The notes beneath the pieces are model-generated. The model searched no databases, had not been told where the DNA came from, and worked only from the letters and a program-made list of their open reading frames with translations. DNA of 64,000 nt from positions 37,927 through 101,926 of the forward strand of contig JBAZHC010000014.1 of the NCBI GenBank assembly GCA_041652575.1. Direction: 5' to 3'. The position numbers and the translations under genes were made by a program. The stretch comes from Phycisphaerae bacterium. GTDB taxonomy: Bacteria > Planctomycetota > Phycisphaerae > Sedimentisphaerales > UBA12454. This document shows, in pieces, positions 1 through 7,096 of this stretch. Numbering within the stretch: the stretch's first letter is position 1; each line of letters begins with the position of its first letter.

Positions 1-333
1 AAGCTTATGCCTTACTTACAAGCAAGCTTGACGTCGGCATATCGCTTTGAATTTTTGCCACTGTGCGGCTTTCGCCTTAAAGCAACAATATCAACTGCTT
101 TGAAGTTCTTATTTTTCTCACTATGCTCGTATGCAGTATACTGCATACGAGCATAGATGCATGGAGTTTTTTTATGGGGGAATTATAGATTGCAGATTTA
201 GAAAGCGGGGGTATAATTTGGGGAAGAATACAGAAATCAGAACACAGGAGACAGAATACGGGAAAAACAGAAAGCAGAGGAAAATTAAAAAACAAAAAGT
301 GCGTCATTTTTATTATCTAAAGGAATATGTTAA
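1..333. other. AT-rich region upstream of the FRG gene
   Basis: No convincing gene is present. It holds a perfect 36-bp palindrome (listed separately) and a purine-rich stretch of A/G-rich repeats from about 220 to 300. A TATAAT hexamer at 212-217 with a poor TTGCAG at 190-195 could be a promoter for the gene at 334, but the 16-base spacing and weak -35 make this only a suggestion. An open frame from 131 to 337 begins inside the palindrome and encodes a lysine/arginine-rich low-complexity peptide; I do not regard it as a gene. Confidence 0.5.
121..156. repeat. Perfect 36-bp palindrome
   Basis: Bases 121-138 (CTATGCTCGTATGCAGTA) are followed directly by their exact reverse complement (139-156), with no loop and no mismatch, centred on GTATAC. 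There is no T-tract behind it, so it is not a normal terminator. Possible roles are a cruciform, a dimeric-protein operator for the gene at 334, or the end of a mobile segment. It differs in sequence from the other palindromes in the window. Confidence 0.95.
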
Positions 334-1452
334 ATGAATGGTCAATGGATAGGGAAGCATGGAGGCACTAATAGTGGCTCAATAATTGTAAATTGTGATG
401 ACAGAGGAGATTATTATGAAGGGGTCGCATATATAGGTGATTCTATATATAGCTTGCCCAGCCTTGCTGCTGTTTTTAAAACTAATAATCGAGATAATGA
501 TTTTAAGTTTCGAACGCAAGTTATTATGCCGATTAATAGATTAACAGGGGGGGTAGATAGTTGGGAAAATTGTAAGAAATTATATGCAGATGATACAATT
601 CTTCCAAAATATGCTGATGTCAAAGGATGTTGGGATAGTGAAAGTTTAACCTTAGAGTGGACAACAGATATAGGAACAGGCGGTTTTAGCAAATTGCCTA
701 AAACTAATGCAGATAAACCATCAGAATACAACCCAATCAATACAGATTGGATTGGCTTTAAAGAATTCGTTTCAACATTAGAGGGAAGGAGATTGTTATT
801 CAGAGGTCAGAATAAACCGTGGAGGTTGCGAACAGCGTTTCATAGGACAGAGAGGGCAAATTTAGCTAGATTTGTAACAGAGGATATTTCAGCGTTATAC
901 AAAAATCTAAGCGCGAGGACAAAACATCTATTCAATTTGTCTGTGCCAGATGAAAATGGAGCTTTTTACAATTTGTTACAACATCATGGATATCCTACAC
1001 CTTTGTTGGATTGGACGTGCTCACCTTACGTTGCAGCTTTTTTTGCCTATCGAAGCATTGATAAGAACAAAGCAAGCTTGGCTAGGGATGATGAAAAAGT
1101 AAGAATATTAGTTTTTGATTATAAGCAATGGGCCGCAGATTTAAACCAAATTCTTAGTCTGAATACAGCGGCTCTACACTTGTCTACATGTGAGTTTATT
1201 GCGATTGAGAATGAAAGAATGATACCTCAGCAATCAGTGTCCACGATTACCAATATAGATGACATAGAATCGTATATTCAATTAATAGAGAAAGAAAAAG
1301 GGAAAAGTTATTTAAAAGTTATTGATTTGCCTGTCACAGAGAGAACAAAGGTGATGCGAGAACTTAGTTTTATGGGCATTACGGCAGGATCTCTATTTCC
1401 TGGGTTGGATGGTGCTTGTGAGGAACTTAAGGAACGCTTTTTTAACTTATAA
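334..1452 (+). CDS. FRG-domain protein
   Basis: A 372-residue protein with no signal peptide or membrane segment. The FRG domain spans roughly residues 135-250: the name-giving motif LLFRGQNKPWRLRTAF lies at 154-169 and the second conserved block, LLQHHGYPTPLLDWT, at 214-228. The first 130 residues form a separate, probably beta-rich region that I do not recognise. FRG domains have no settled biochemical activity; they occur in phage, mobile and accessory regions, so a host-conflict role is possible but unproven. The start is ATG with AAAGGA about 10 bases upstream. The gene is AT-richer than the housekeeping genes further right and stands alone on its strand, which fits acquisition by transfer. 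Domain call is firm; function is unknown. Confidence 0.85.
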   Translation: MNGQWIGKHGGTNSGSIIVNCDDRGDYYEGVAYIGDSIYSLPSLAAVFKTNNRDNDFKFRTQVIMPINRLTGGVDSWENCKKLYADDTILPKYADVKGCWDSESLTLEWTTDIGTGGFSKLPKTNADKPSEYNPINTDWIGFKEFVSTLEGRRLLFRGQNKPWRLRTAFHRTERANLARFVTEDISALYKNLSARTKHLFNLSVPDENGAFYNLLQHHGYPTPLLDWTCSPYVAAFFAYRSIDKNKASLARDDEKVRILVFDYKQWAADLNQILSLNTAALHLSTCEFIAIENERMIPQQSVSTITNIDDIESYIQLIEKEKGKSYLKVIDLPVTERTKVMRELSFMGITAGSLFPGLDGACEELKERFFNL

Positions 1453-1519
1453 TACCTCATAAAAATAGGTGGCTGTTCCTAATTATTACGGAAATTCCGG
1501 ATTGTTTTTCATTGTTTAG

Positions 1520-1540
1520 CCCTCTCACTTTTAGTGGGGG
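1520..1540. repeat. REP-like hairpin left of the transposase gene
   Basis: CCCTCTCAC and GTGGGGG flank a TTTTA loop, preceded by TTTAG. The same TTTAGCCCC / GGGGCTAAA edge recurs at 2158-2170, 3925-3933 and 5639-5648, so this is one of a family of short palindromes. It lies upstream of the transposase start at 1593, where a REP is expected for this transposase family. Confidence 0.55.
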
Positions 1541-1592
1541 TTCGTTTTATTTCATTTTACATTTGTTGCGCGGTTTTTTAATAATAGAACAA

Positions 1593-2042
1593 ATGATAGG
1601 ATATATGCTTACATGGACGACTTATGGCACCTGGCTGCAGGGAGACGAAAGAGGATATGCTAAAGATGGCCAGATTTTGGACAAAAACGAAACGCTTGAA
1701 GAAATAAATAAATCAAATCTTAAAAAACAACCTGTCAAGTTTAATGCCAAACAGAAAGAAATCGTTAAAGAAGCAATCATTCAGGAAGCGAAAAGAATCA
1801 ATCAAAAAATATTCGCATTAATCGTATATTCAAACCATATACACCTGCTTGTCGAGAAAAATCAAAAATCAATAGAAGCAACAGTGGCGATATACAAAAC
1901 GGCAGCAAGAAAGGCCCTGTATCAGACAGGCCTTGAAGGGAAAATATGGTCAAAAGGATTTGACAAAAGATTCTGTTTCAATGAACAGGAATTAAAAAAC
2001 AGAATTACATATATTCTTCGGCATAATGAAACAATGAAATAA
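1593..2042 (+). CDS. REP-associated tyrosine transposase (Y1_Tnp)
   Basis: About 149 residues of the IS200/REP-associated HUH transposase family. The N-terminus MIGYMLTWTTYGTWLQGDER is the family's typical first strand. The HUH metal-binding pair is seen in VYSNHIHLLVE (HIH). Further on, RKALYQTGLEGKIWSKGFD and the C-terminal RITYILRHNE match the usual end of the fold, where the catalytic tyrosine is expected. The frame is open 27 codons further upstream, but that part is translated hairpin sequence, so ATG 1593 is the better start. Members of this family (RAYTs) are single-copy genes that act on REP palindromes rather than moving as classical IS elements; here palindromes lie on both sides. 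Confidence 0.85.
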   Translation: MIGYMLTWTTYGTWLQGDERGYAKDGQILDKNETLEEINKSNLKKQPVKFNAKQKEIVKEAIIQEAKRINQKIFALIVYSNHIHLLVEKNQKSIEATVAIYKTAARKALYQTGLEGKIWSKGFDKRFCFNEQELKNRITYILRHNETMK

Positions 2043-2050
2043 ATTACTTA

Positions 2051-2166
2051 TTCCGCCTATGGCGGAACGACGGCCCCCCAGCCCCTTCCAAAGTTTTTTC
2101 GAGGAAAAAACTTTGGAAATAACTCGGGGGTCTACACTTCGTTCCGACGCTTCGCTCCGATGGGGG
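2051..2166. repeat. REP-like palindrome cluster between transposase and HNH genes
   Basis: Three structures in a row. TTCCGCC-TAT-GGCGGAA occupies 2051-2067. A perfect 15-bp stem (TTCCAAAGTTTTTTC, loop GAG, then its complement) occupies 2086-2118, flanked by C-rich and G-rich runs that could extend the pairing. A third stretch at 2130-2160 (CTTCGTTCCGACGCTTCG) resembles, in reverse complement, the sequence near 63680-63700. The block ends with GGGGGCTAAACA, the edge shared with other copies. Position next to a RAYT gene supports REP identity. The 2086-2118 hairpin could also stop transcription between the two convergent genes. Confidence 0.7.
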
Positions 2167-2775
2167 CTAAACAATTTTGAATTTGTTTAAATCTGTTTCT
2201 AATAGAAACGTGCGAAAGGGTTCGTATTTAAAACTATCAAAATTCAGCGGCGCGTATTCCTCGTCGCCGGACTGCAAAACAAATTTGTCGTGGGCGTAAG
2301 CGGTCAAAATCCAATGCTCGGGACAATCAGCAGCCTCGAAATTAAATGAAACTCCATCGCCAAGTTTAAATTCCGCTCTGCAGAAGCTTCTGCCATTCTT
2401 AACGCGAACATTTACGCCAAAAAAACCTGTATTGCCGACAATTTTCTTATTTAGTGCGTTTTGCCTGTAAGTGGCAATTCGCAGGTTCTCTCTTCGATTG
2501 TCGTACCTGTCGTTATTAATGTGGTCAACGACCATTCCGGCCGGCGGATTCATAATAAAACGTGAAACCGGGACGAGTCTTGTCGGATTTTTTCCGATGC
2601 GAAGAAGGGGGTAGTTTTCACCTGAGATACGCAAACCAATGATATCGCCAACGTATTTTTTGCGACCGCGGGCAGGGCTGACATTGAATATCTGATAATA
2701 AATATCAGGGTCAACTTTCACAGTTTGGCCTGCGATAGTAAAAGTCAAAAAATCAATTGCGCTTTGCGATGACAT
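2167..2775 (-). CDS. HNH endonuclease with AP2-like C-terminal domain
   Basis: A 202-residue protein. The HNH core is at about residues 80-112: VVDHINNDRYDNRRENLR followed by RQNALNKK, which gives the paired His and Asn residues of the HNH_3 family. A following segment (GFFGVNVRVKNGRSFCRAEF, then a region ending near APLNF) matches the AP2-like DNA-binding module often attached to homing-type HNH enzymes. The first 75 residues are an uncharacterised N-terminal region. This arrangement is typical of free-standing or phage-borne homing endonucleases that nick or cut DNA. The gene is alone on the minus strand beside the REP cluster and has no visible restriction-modification partner. Confidence 0.8.
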   Translation of the reverse strand: MSSQSAIDFLTFTIAGQTVKVDPDIYYQIFNVSPARGRKKYVGDIIGLRISGENYPLLRIGKNPTRLVPVSRFIMNPPAGMVVDHINNDRYDNRRENLRIATYRQNALNKKIVGNTGFFGVNVRVKNGRSFCRAEFKLGDGVSFNFEAADCPEHWILTAYAHDKFVLQSGDEEYAPLNFDSFKYEPFRTFLLETDLNKFKIV

Positions 2776-3103
2776 AAATATAATGGGGAAAAATTGTGGG
2801 GTTAAAAAGATTTAATTGTTCGTTTTTTACGGTCTGCGGTGAGCATCGGCCGTAAGACATTTAATTTTAATGTTTTAAGTAAAAAGCCTTCTCTTTGTTG
2901 TTTGCTTATCAAACAATATGGGTATTTTACCATATTTTTAATGAAAATCAAGCAAAAAATTGGCCCCGCACCAATTAATTTTATCGCAGCAATGCAGGAA
3001 CCTTGCCGCAACGTGCTTCGGGATTAACAAAAAGCCTTGCGATTTTTAATAGTTGTTAAAAAAGAGAATTTGCCGGACAATAGTATTTTTAAGGAGAAAA
3101 ATT
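2776..3103. other. Non-coding interval between HNH gene and small membrane protein
   Basis: No supportable gene. Two short hairpins are visible: TTACGG/CCGTAA around 2827-2857, and AATTGG/CCAATT at 2958-2976. Neither is followed by a clear T-tract. The right end carries the AAGGAG ribosome-binding site for the gene at 3104. Confidence 0.5.
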
Positions 3104-3298
3104 ATGAAACCATCGGTGAATGTCGTATCGATATTTTTGTTAGTTGTTTCTATCGCGCATTTGATAAGGCTGGTTCTGCAATGGAAGGTAACAGTCAGCA
3201 GTTACGATGTTCCGTTGTGGATGAGCGCTGCGGCGTGTATTGCCACGGCGGTACTGGCGTTTTGGCTGAGGCGGGAAAATAAGCCGGCGAAGTCGTAG
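3104..3298 (+). CDS. Small two-helix membrane protein, unknown function
   Basis: A 64-residue hydrophobic protein. It starts at ATG 3104 with AAGGAG eight bases before it; the frame is open upstream but the ribosome-binding site decides the start. Two transmembrane segments are evident, about residues 7-25 (VVSIFLLVVSIAHLIRLVL) and 39-54 (WMSAAACIATAVLAFWL), joined by a short loop and ending in a charged tail. It belongs to no family I can name with confidence. No operon partner is obvious; the next gene starts about 105 bases away. Confidence 0.65.
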   Translation: MKPSVNVVSIFLLVVSIAHLIRLVLQWKVTVSSYDVPLWMSAAACIATAVLAFWLRRENKPAKS

Positions 3299-3403
3299 AG
3301 GCATTTGGGCTTTGATTTTCGGCGCCGGCAGTGTTAAACTGTTTTTCTGATAAAACTATCGGCAGGGCGATATTCGATAAGATAAAGGTGCTTCGTAAAA
3401 CAG

Positions 3404-5092
3404 ATGGATAAAACCGCAAACAAATATCAAATTCATTTGATTTATATATTACTGGCGGTGATAACTTTTGCCGCCTTCGAGCCGATACTTCATAACGGGT
3501 TCGTAAGTTTCGACGACGACGTATATATTTATGAGAATAGTCATATAACTTCCGGCCTGACGATGGAAAATATCGTCTGGGCATTTCAGAATATTCATGC
3601 CAATAATTATCATCCCGTAACGTCGCTATCTCATATGCTGGATTGCGAGCTTTACGGGACGAATCCGGCAGGTCATCATTTTACCAATCTGCTGTTTCAC
3701 ATAGCCAATACGCTGCTGCTGTTTTATGTTTTGAGCCAGATGACAAAAAGGGTATGGGCGAGTGCGTTTGTCGCGGCTTTGTTTGCGCTGCATCCGCTTC
3801 ATGTCGAGTCTGTGGCGTGGGCATCGGAGCGTAAAGATGTGCTGAGCACTTTTTTCTGGCTACTTACGATGTGGGCGTATGTACGTTATTGCCGCGCTGC
3901 AAACCTAACCCCCGGCACAGGTCCGGGGGCTAACCGTTATTATTTATTAACGATTGTATTTTTTATTTTTGGTCTGATGTCCAAGCCGATGCTTGTAACA
4001 CTTCCGTTTGTATTGTTATTGCTGGATTATTGGCCGCTGGAACGGTTTGGGAAAGTGCGGACAGGCAAATTGATTTTAGAGAAGATTCCATTTTTTATTC
4101 TTTCTGCGGTATTGAGTATTGTTACGCTCGACGTTCAGTCGAAAATGGGAATAGTAAAATCGGTTTCGAATTATCCACTGGAATGGCGGATTGAAAATGC
4201 TCTTGTATCGTATGTCATGTATATCTGGAAAATGATTTGGCCGGTCAACCTTGCGGTATTCTATCCGCATCCGAAGGGCAATATTCCTTTGTGGCAGATT
4301 ACAGGGGCGATATTCGTTCTGGTGATTATAACATTGGCTGCTTTGTGGAAATTGCGTAAGCGGCCTTATATTGCGATGGGGTGGCTGTGGTTTTTGGGCA
4401 CTCTTGTGCCTGTTATCGGGATATTTCAGGTTGGAATGCAGAGCCGTGCCGACAGATATACATATATTCCTTATATCGGGCTTTTTATTATAATCGCATG
4501 GGGCGTTGGCGATATTTTCGCGAGATTGCGATACCGAAAAATGATTCTGTTAGTTTCAGCAGGTATTCTGCTTTCGGCTCTTTGCGTTAAGACTTATATT
4601 CAAAATATATACTGGCATGATAATGTGACGTTATATACACACGCCATAAAAGCGGTCGAGAATAACTGGTGGGCGCATCATTTTCTGGGTAAGGCTCTTG
4701 CCAGGCAGAAGGAATTCGAAGAGGCTATCGTACAGTTCAAGGAGACTCTTCGTATCGACCCGGAAAACGCTACGGTATATCACGGTTTGGCCAAAACATA
4801 TCTTGATAAAGGCGATGTAAACGAAGCTGTGAAATTATATCGGCGATTGCTTCCTCCTTTGCCTGATGATTTGAACGAACCGAGAGGCGTCGATACTTCG
4901 CGGAACGATTATCCGATACTTAGAGATTTATATGTGAGCGCGAATATAAATTTTGCACACGCATTAGTTCGGCAGGGCAATCTCGCCGAGGCTGCCAGGC
5001 ATTTTAAGGAAGCACTGCGTCTTGCGCCTGACGCTGTGACGGCGCGAAAAGGACTGGAAGATATAGAAAAACAGACTGCCGGCCATAGATAA
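3404..5092 (+). CDS. TMTC-like membrane protein with C-terminal TPRs
   Basis: A 562-residue protein with about ten membrane helices in residues 1-420 and TPR units from about 430 to 555. The N-terminal half carries the hallmarks of the TMTC/GT-C family: an acidic cluster FDDD (36-39) after the first helix, HPVTSLSHMLDCELYG, and HPLHVESVAWASERKDVLS. Eukaryotic TMTCs transfer mannose to proteins from a lipid carrier; bacterial members are common in planctomycetes, with donor and target unknown. It sits 4 bases before a paralogue, so the two are surely co-transcribed. A G/C-rich hairpin lies inside the reading frame (3909-3929), adding a short loop between helices. No canonical start signal is visible before ATG 3404 beyond AAAGG. 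Confidence 0.8.
   Translation: MDKTANKYQIHLIYILLAVITFAAFEPILHNGFVSFDDDVYIYENSHITSGLTMENIVWAFQNIHANNYHPVTSLSHMLDCELYGTNPAGHHFTNLLFHIANTLLLFYVLSQMTKRVWASAFVAALFALHPLHVESVAWASERKDVLSTFFWLLTMWAYVRYCRAANLTPGTGPGANRYYLLTIVFFIFGLMSKPMLVTLPFVLLLLDYWPLERFGKVRTGKLILEKIPFFILSAVLSIVTLDVQSKMGIVKSVSNYPLEWRIENALVSYVMYIWKMIWPVNLAVFYPHPKGNIPLWQITGAIFVLVIITLAALWKLRKRPYIAMGWLWFLGTLVPVIGIFQVGMQSRADRYTYIPYIGLFIIIAWGVGDIFARLRYRKMILLVSAGILLSALCVKTYIQNIYWHDNVTLYTHAIKAVENNWWAHHFLGKALARQKEFEEAIVQFKETLRIDPENATVYHGLAKTYLDKGDVNEAVKLYRRLLPPLPDDLNEPRGVDTSRNDYPILRDLYVSANINFAHALVRQGNLAEAARHFKEALRLAPDAVTARKGLEDIEKQTAGHR
3909..3929 (+). repeat. In-frame hairpin element in the first TMTC-like gene
   Basis: CCCCCGG, loop CACAGGT, CCGGGGG: a perfect 7-bp stem within the coding sequence, followed by GGGGGCTAACC. 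It encodes the loop residues around LTPGTGPGAN just before YYLLTIVFF. The paralogue has a hairpin at the same place with the same loop but a different stem. Confidence 0.9.
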
Positions 5093-5096
5093 AGCA

Positions 5097-7085
5097 ATGG
5101 ATAAAACATCGAGCAAATATTGGTTTGTCTGCATCTGCCTGGCAATGACATTGGTCACGCTGGCGGTTTATTGGCAGATGTGCCAATACGATTTTGTCAA
5201 CTTTGACGATTATAAATACGTAGGAGAAAATCCCCATGTCCGGTACGGATTTACGCGGGAAGGTATTAAATGGGCGTTTACGAACTTTGGATACGCAGGC
5301 AACTGGCACCCGCTGACGTGGCTTAGTCATATACTTGACTGCCAGCTTTACGGAGTTGACCCCGGCCGGCAGCATTTGACTAATTTATTCCTGCATATTG
5401 CAAATACCCTTTTGTTATTTGCTGTTTTCAGTGCAATGACCGGCACGCTTTGGCAGAGCGCCTTCGTCGCGGCACTGTTCGTATTGCATCCGATGCACGT
5501 TGAATCTGTGGCGTGGATATCGGAACGCAAGGATCTTCTCAGTACCTTGTTTTGGCTGCTGACAATGTGGGCGTATGTTAGATATTGCCACTGCGTTGCC
5601 ATACCGGCAACGGCTAAACAAACCCCCACCACAGGTGTGGGGGCTAAACATTATTATTTATTAACGATTGTATTTTTTATTTTTGGGCTGCTGTCCAAAC
5701 CGATGCTTGTTACTTTGCCGTTCGTTTTGCTGCTGCTTGATTACTGGCCTTTGGAGCGTTTCGGGAAACGGTCAGTCTATAACCTGATTTTGGAAAAAAT
5801 ACCGTTGTTTGTATTGTCGGCGGTATCGAGTGTTATTACTGTCTTTGTTCAAAAAATAATTACAGTTGACCGGCTGCCTTTTAATCTTCGCATCGCCAAT
5901 GCCTTTATTTCCTATGTCAGGTACATTGGGAAAATGATTTGGCCCTGCGGACTGACATTTTTTTATCCATATCCCGGCCTGAAGATATCTTTTTTTTATG
6001 TCGCAACATCGGCTGTTCTCCTGCTGGCCGTAACAGTTCTTATAATCAGATTCGCCGGAAAACATCGTTATATAGTTACAGGCTGGTTATGGTATCTTGG
6101 AACGCTTTTTCCTGTTATCGGGCTGGTACAGGTCGGCGGCCAGGCGATGGCGGACCGCTACAGCTATATTCCTCTGACAGGTTTATTTATTATTATCGCA
6201 TTCGGTCTGCCTGAATTGCTGGGGAAATTGCCGCATCGAAAAATTGTACTTTGGATTTCATCACTAATAATTTTATCCGTATTGGCCGTGTGCGCGTATT
6301 TTCAGCAGCAATACTGGAAAAATACCGCAGTACTTTGTCAGCATGCAATAAAAGTAACCAAAAATAATTATTTGGCGCATTCCTGCATGGCCGAATACTT
6401 TCTCAATCAGAAGATGTTCGATGACGCCATCATGGAAAGTCGGAAATCTCTTGAGATAAAGCCGGAAGGGCCGGAGGCTCTTAATGTTATTGGAGTTATA
6501 CTCAGTCAGCAGGGCAAATCAGAAGAGGCCATCGAATATTTTGCCAAGGCTCTCCAGATAAAACCTGATTTTGCCGCTACCCACGACAATATGGGTCATG
6601 CTCTGCTCCTGCAGGGAAACCTGGACGAGGCTGCGGTACATTTTGCCGAGTCGCTGCGGCTTGACCCTGATGCCGCATTGCCGCACTATCATCTCGGGCA
6701 GGTTTTGTCCCAAAGAGGTAAAATCACTGATGCTGTCATACACTTCGAAAAGGCGATTCGGCTTAAACCTTACTGGTTCGAACCGATGAATGATTTGGCA
6801 TGGATTCTGTCTGTCAATAAAGACGCTGCGATTCGTAATCCTGTCAGGGCGGTCGGGCTTGCGCGGCGAGCCTGCGAACTTACTAATTACGAAAATCCCG
6901 GCATATTGGATACTCTGGCGGCCGCTTATGCCTCTGCAGGCAACTTTAGTATGGCCATAGAAACTTCTATGAATGCTCTGAAGCTATGTAAATCGCCTCG
7001 GCAGGACATATTTAAAAAGGAAATTGAAAGCCGGCTGGTTTTATATAGAGCAGGCGAGTCTTTTATCGAAACAAACGCTGAATAA
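5097..7085 (+). CDS. TMTC-like membrane protein with C-terminal TPRs (paralogue)
   Basis: A 662-residue paralogue of the preceding protein: same acidic motif (NFDDYKYV), HPLTWLSHILDCQLYG, HPMHVESVAWISERKDLLS and the same run of about ten membrane helices. The TPR tail is longer, about residues 430-620, with canonical units such as ALNVIGVILSQQGKSEEAIE and ATHDNMGHALLLQGNLDEAA. Presumably a lipid-linked-sugar-dependent glycosyltransferase of the inner membrane, with TPRs placing a partner on the periplasmic side; this is inference from the family. Starts 4 bases after the upstream stop and is followed 11 bases later by another GT-C gene, so the three form one operon. It too has an in-frame hairpin (5623-5643). 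Confidence 0.8.
   Translation: MDKTSSKYWFVCICLAMTLVTLAVYWQMCQYDFVNFDDYKYVGENPHVRYGFTREGIKWAFTNFGYAGNWHPLTWLSHILDCQLYGVDPGRQHLTNLFLHIANTLLLFAVFSAMTGTLWQSAFVAALFVLHPMHVESVAWISERKDLLSTLFWLLTMWAYVRYCHCVAIPATAKQTPTTGVGAKHYYLLTIVFFIFGLLSKPMLVTLPFVLLLLDYWPLERFGKRSVYNLILEKIPLFVLSAVSSVITVFVQKIITVDRLPFNLRIANAFISYVRYIGKMIWPCGLTFFYPYPGLKISFFYVATSAVLLLAVTVLIIRFAGKHRYIVTGWLWYLGTLFPVIGLVQVGGQAMADRYSYIPLTGLFIIIAFGLPELLGKLPHRKIVLWISSLIILSVLAVCAYFQQQYWKNTAVLCQHAIKVTKNNYLAHSCMAEYFLNQKMFDDAIMESRKSLEIKPEGPEALNVIGVILSQQGKSEEAIEYFAKALQIKPDFAATHDNMGHALLLQGNLDEAAVHFAESLRLDPDAALPHYHLGQVLSQRGKITDAVIHFEKAIRLKPYWFEPMNDLAWILSVNKDAAIRNPVRAVGLARRACELTNYENPGILDTLAAAYASAGNFSMAIETSMNALKLCKSPRQDIFKKEIESRLVLYRAGESFIETNAE
5623..5643 (+). 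repeat. In-frame hairpin element in the second TMTC-like gene
   Basis: CCCCCAC, loop CACAGGT, GTGGGGG: a perfect 7-bp stem with exactly the loop seen at 3916-3922. Two of the seven stem pairs differ between copies and remain paired. It is followed by GGGGGCTAAACATTATTATT, nearly the same right flank as the first copy. Confidence 0.9.
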
Positions 7086-7096
7086 AGAGGTTAACA

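Noticed and set aside
131..337. 68-codon frame before the FRG gene
   Set aside because: It starts inside the perfect palindrome, encodes low-complexity Lys/Arg/Gln-rich sequence and has no ribosome-binding site.
1512..1592. 27-residue N-terminal extension of the transposase
   Set aside because: The residues come from the CCCTCTCAC hairpin; the family's conserved start begins at ATG 1593.
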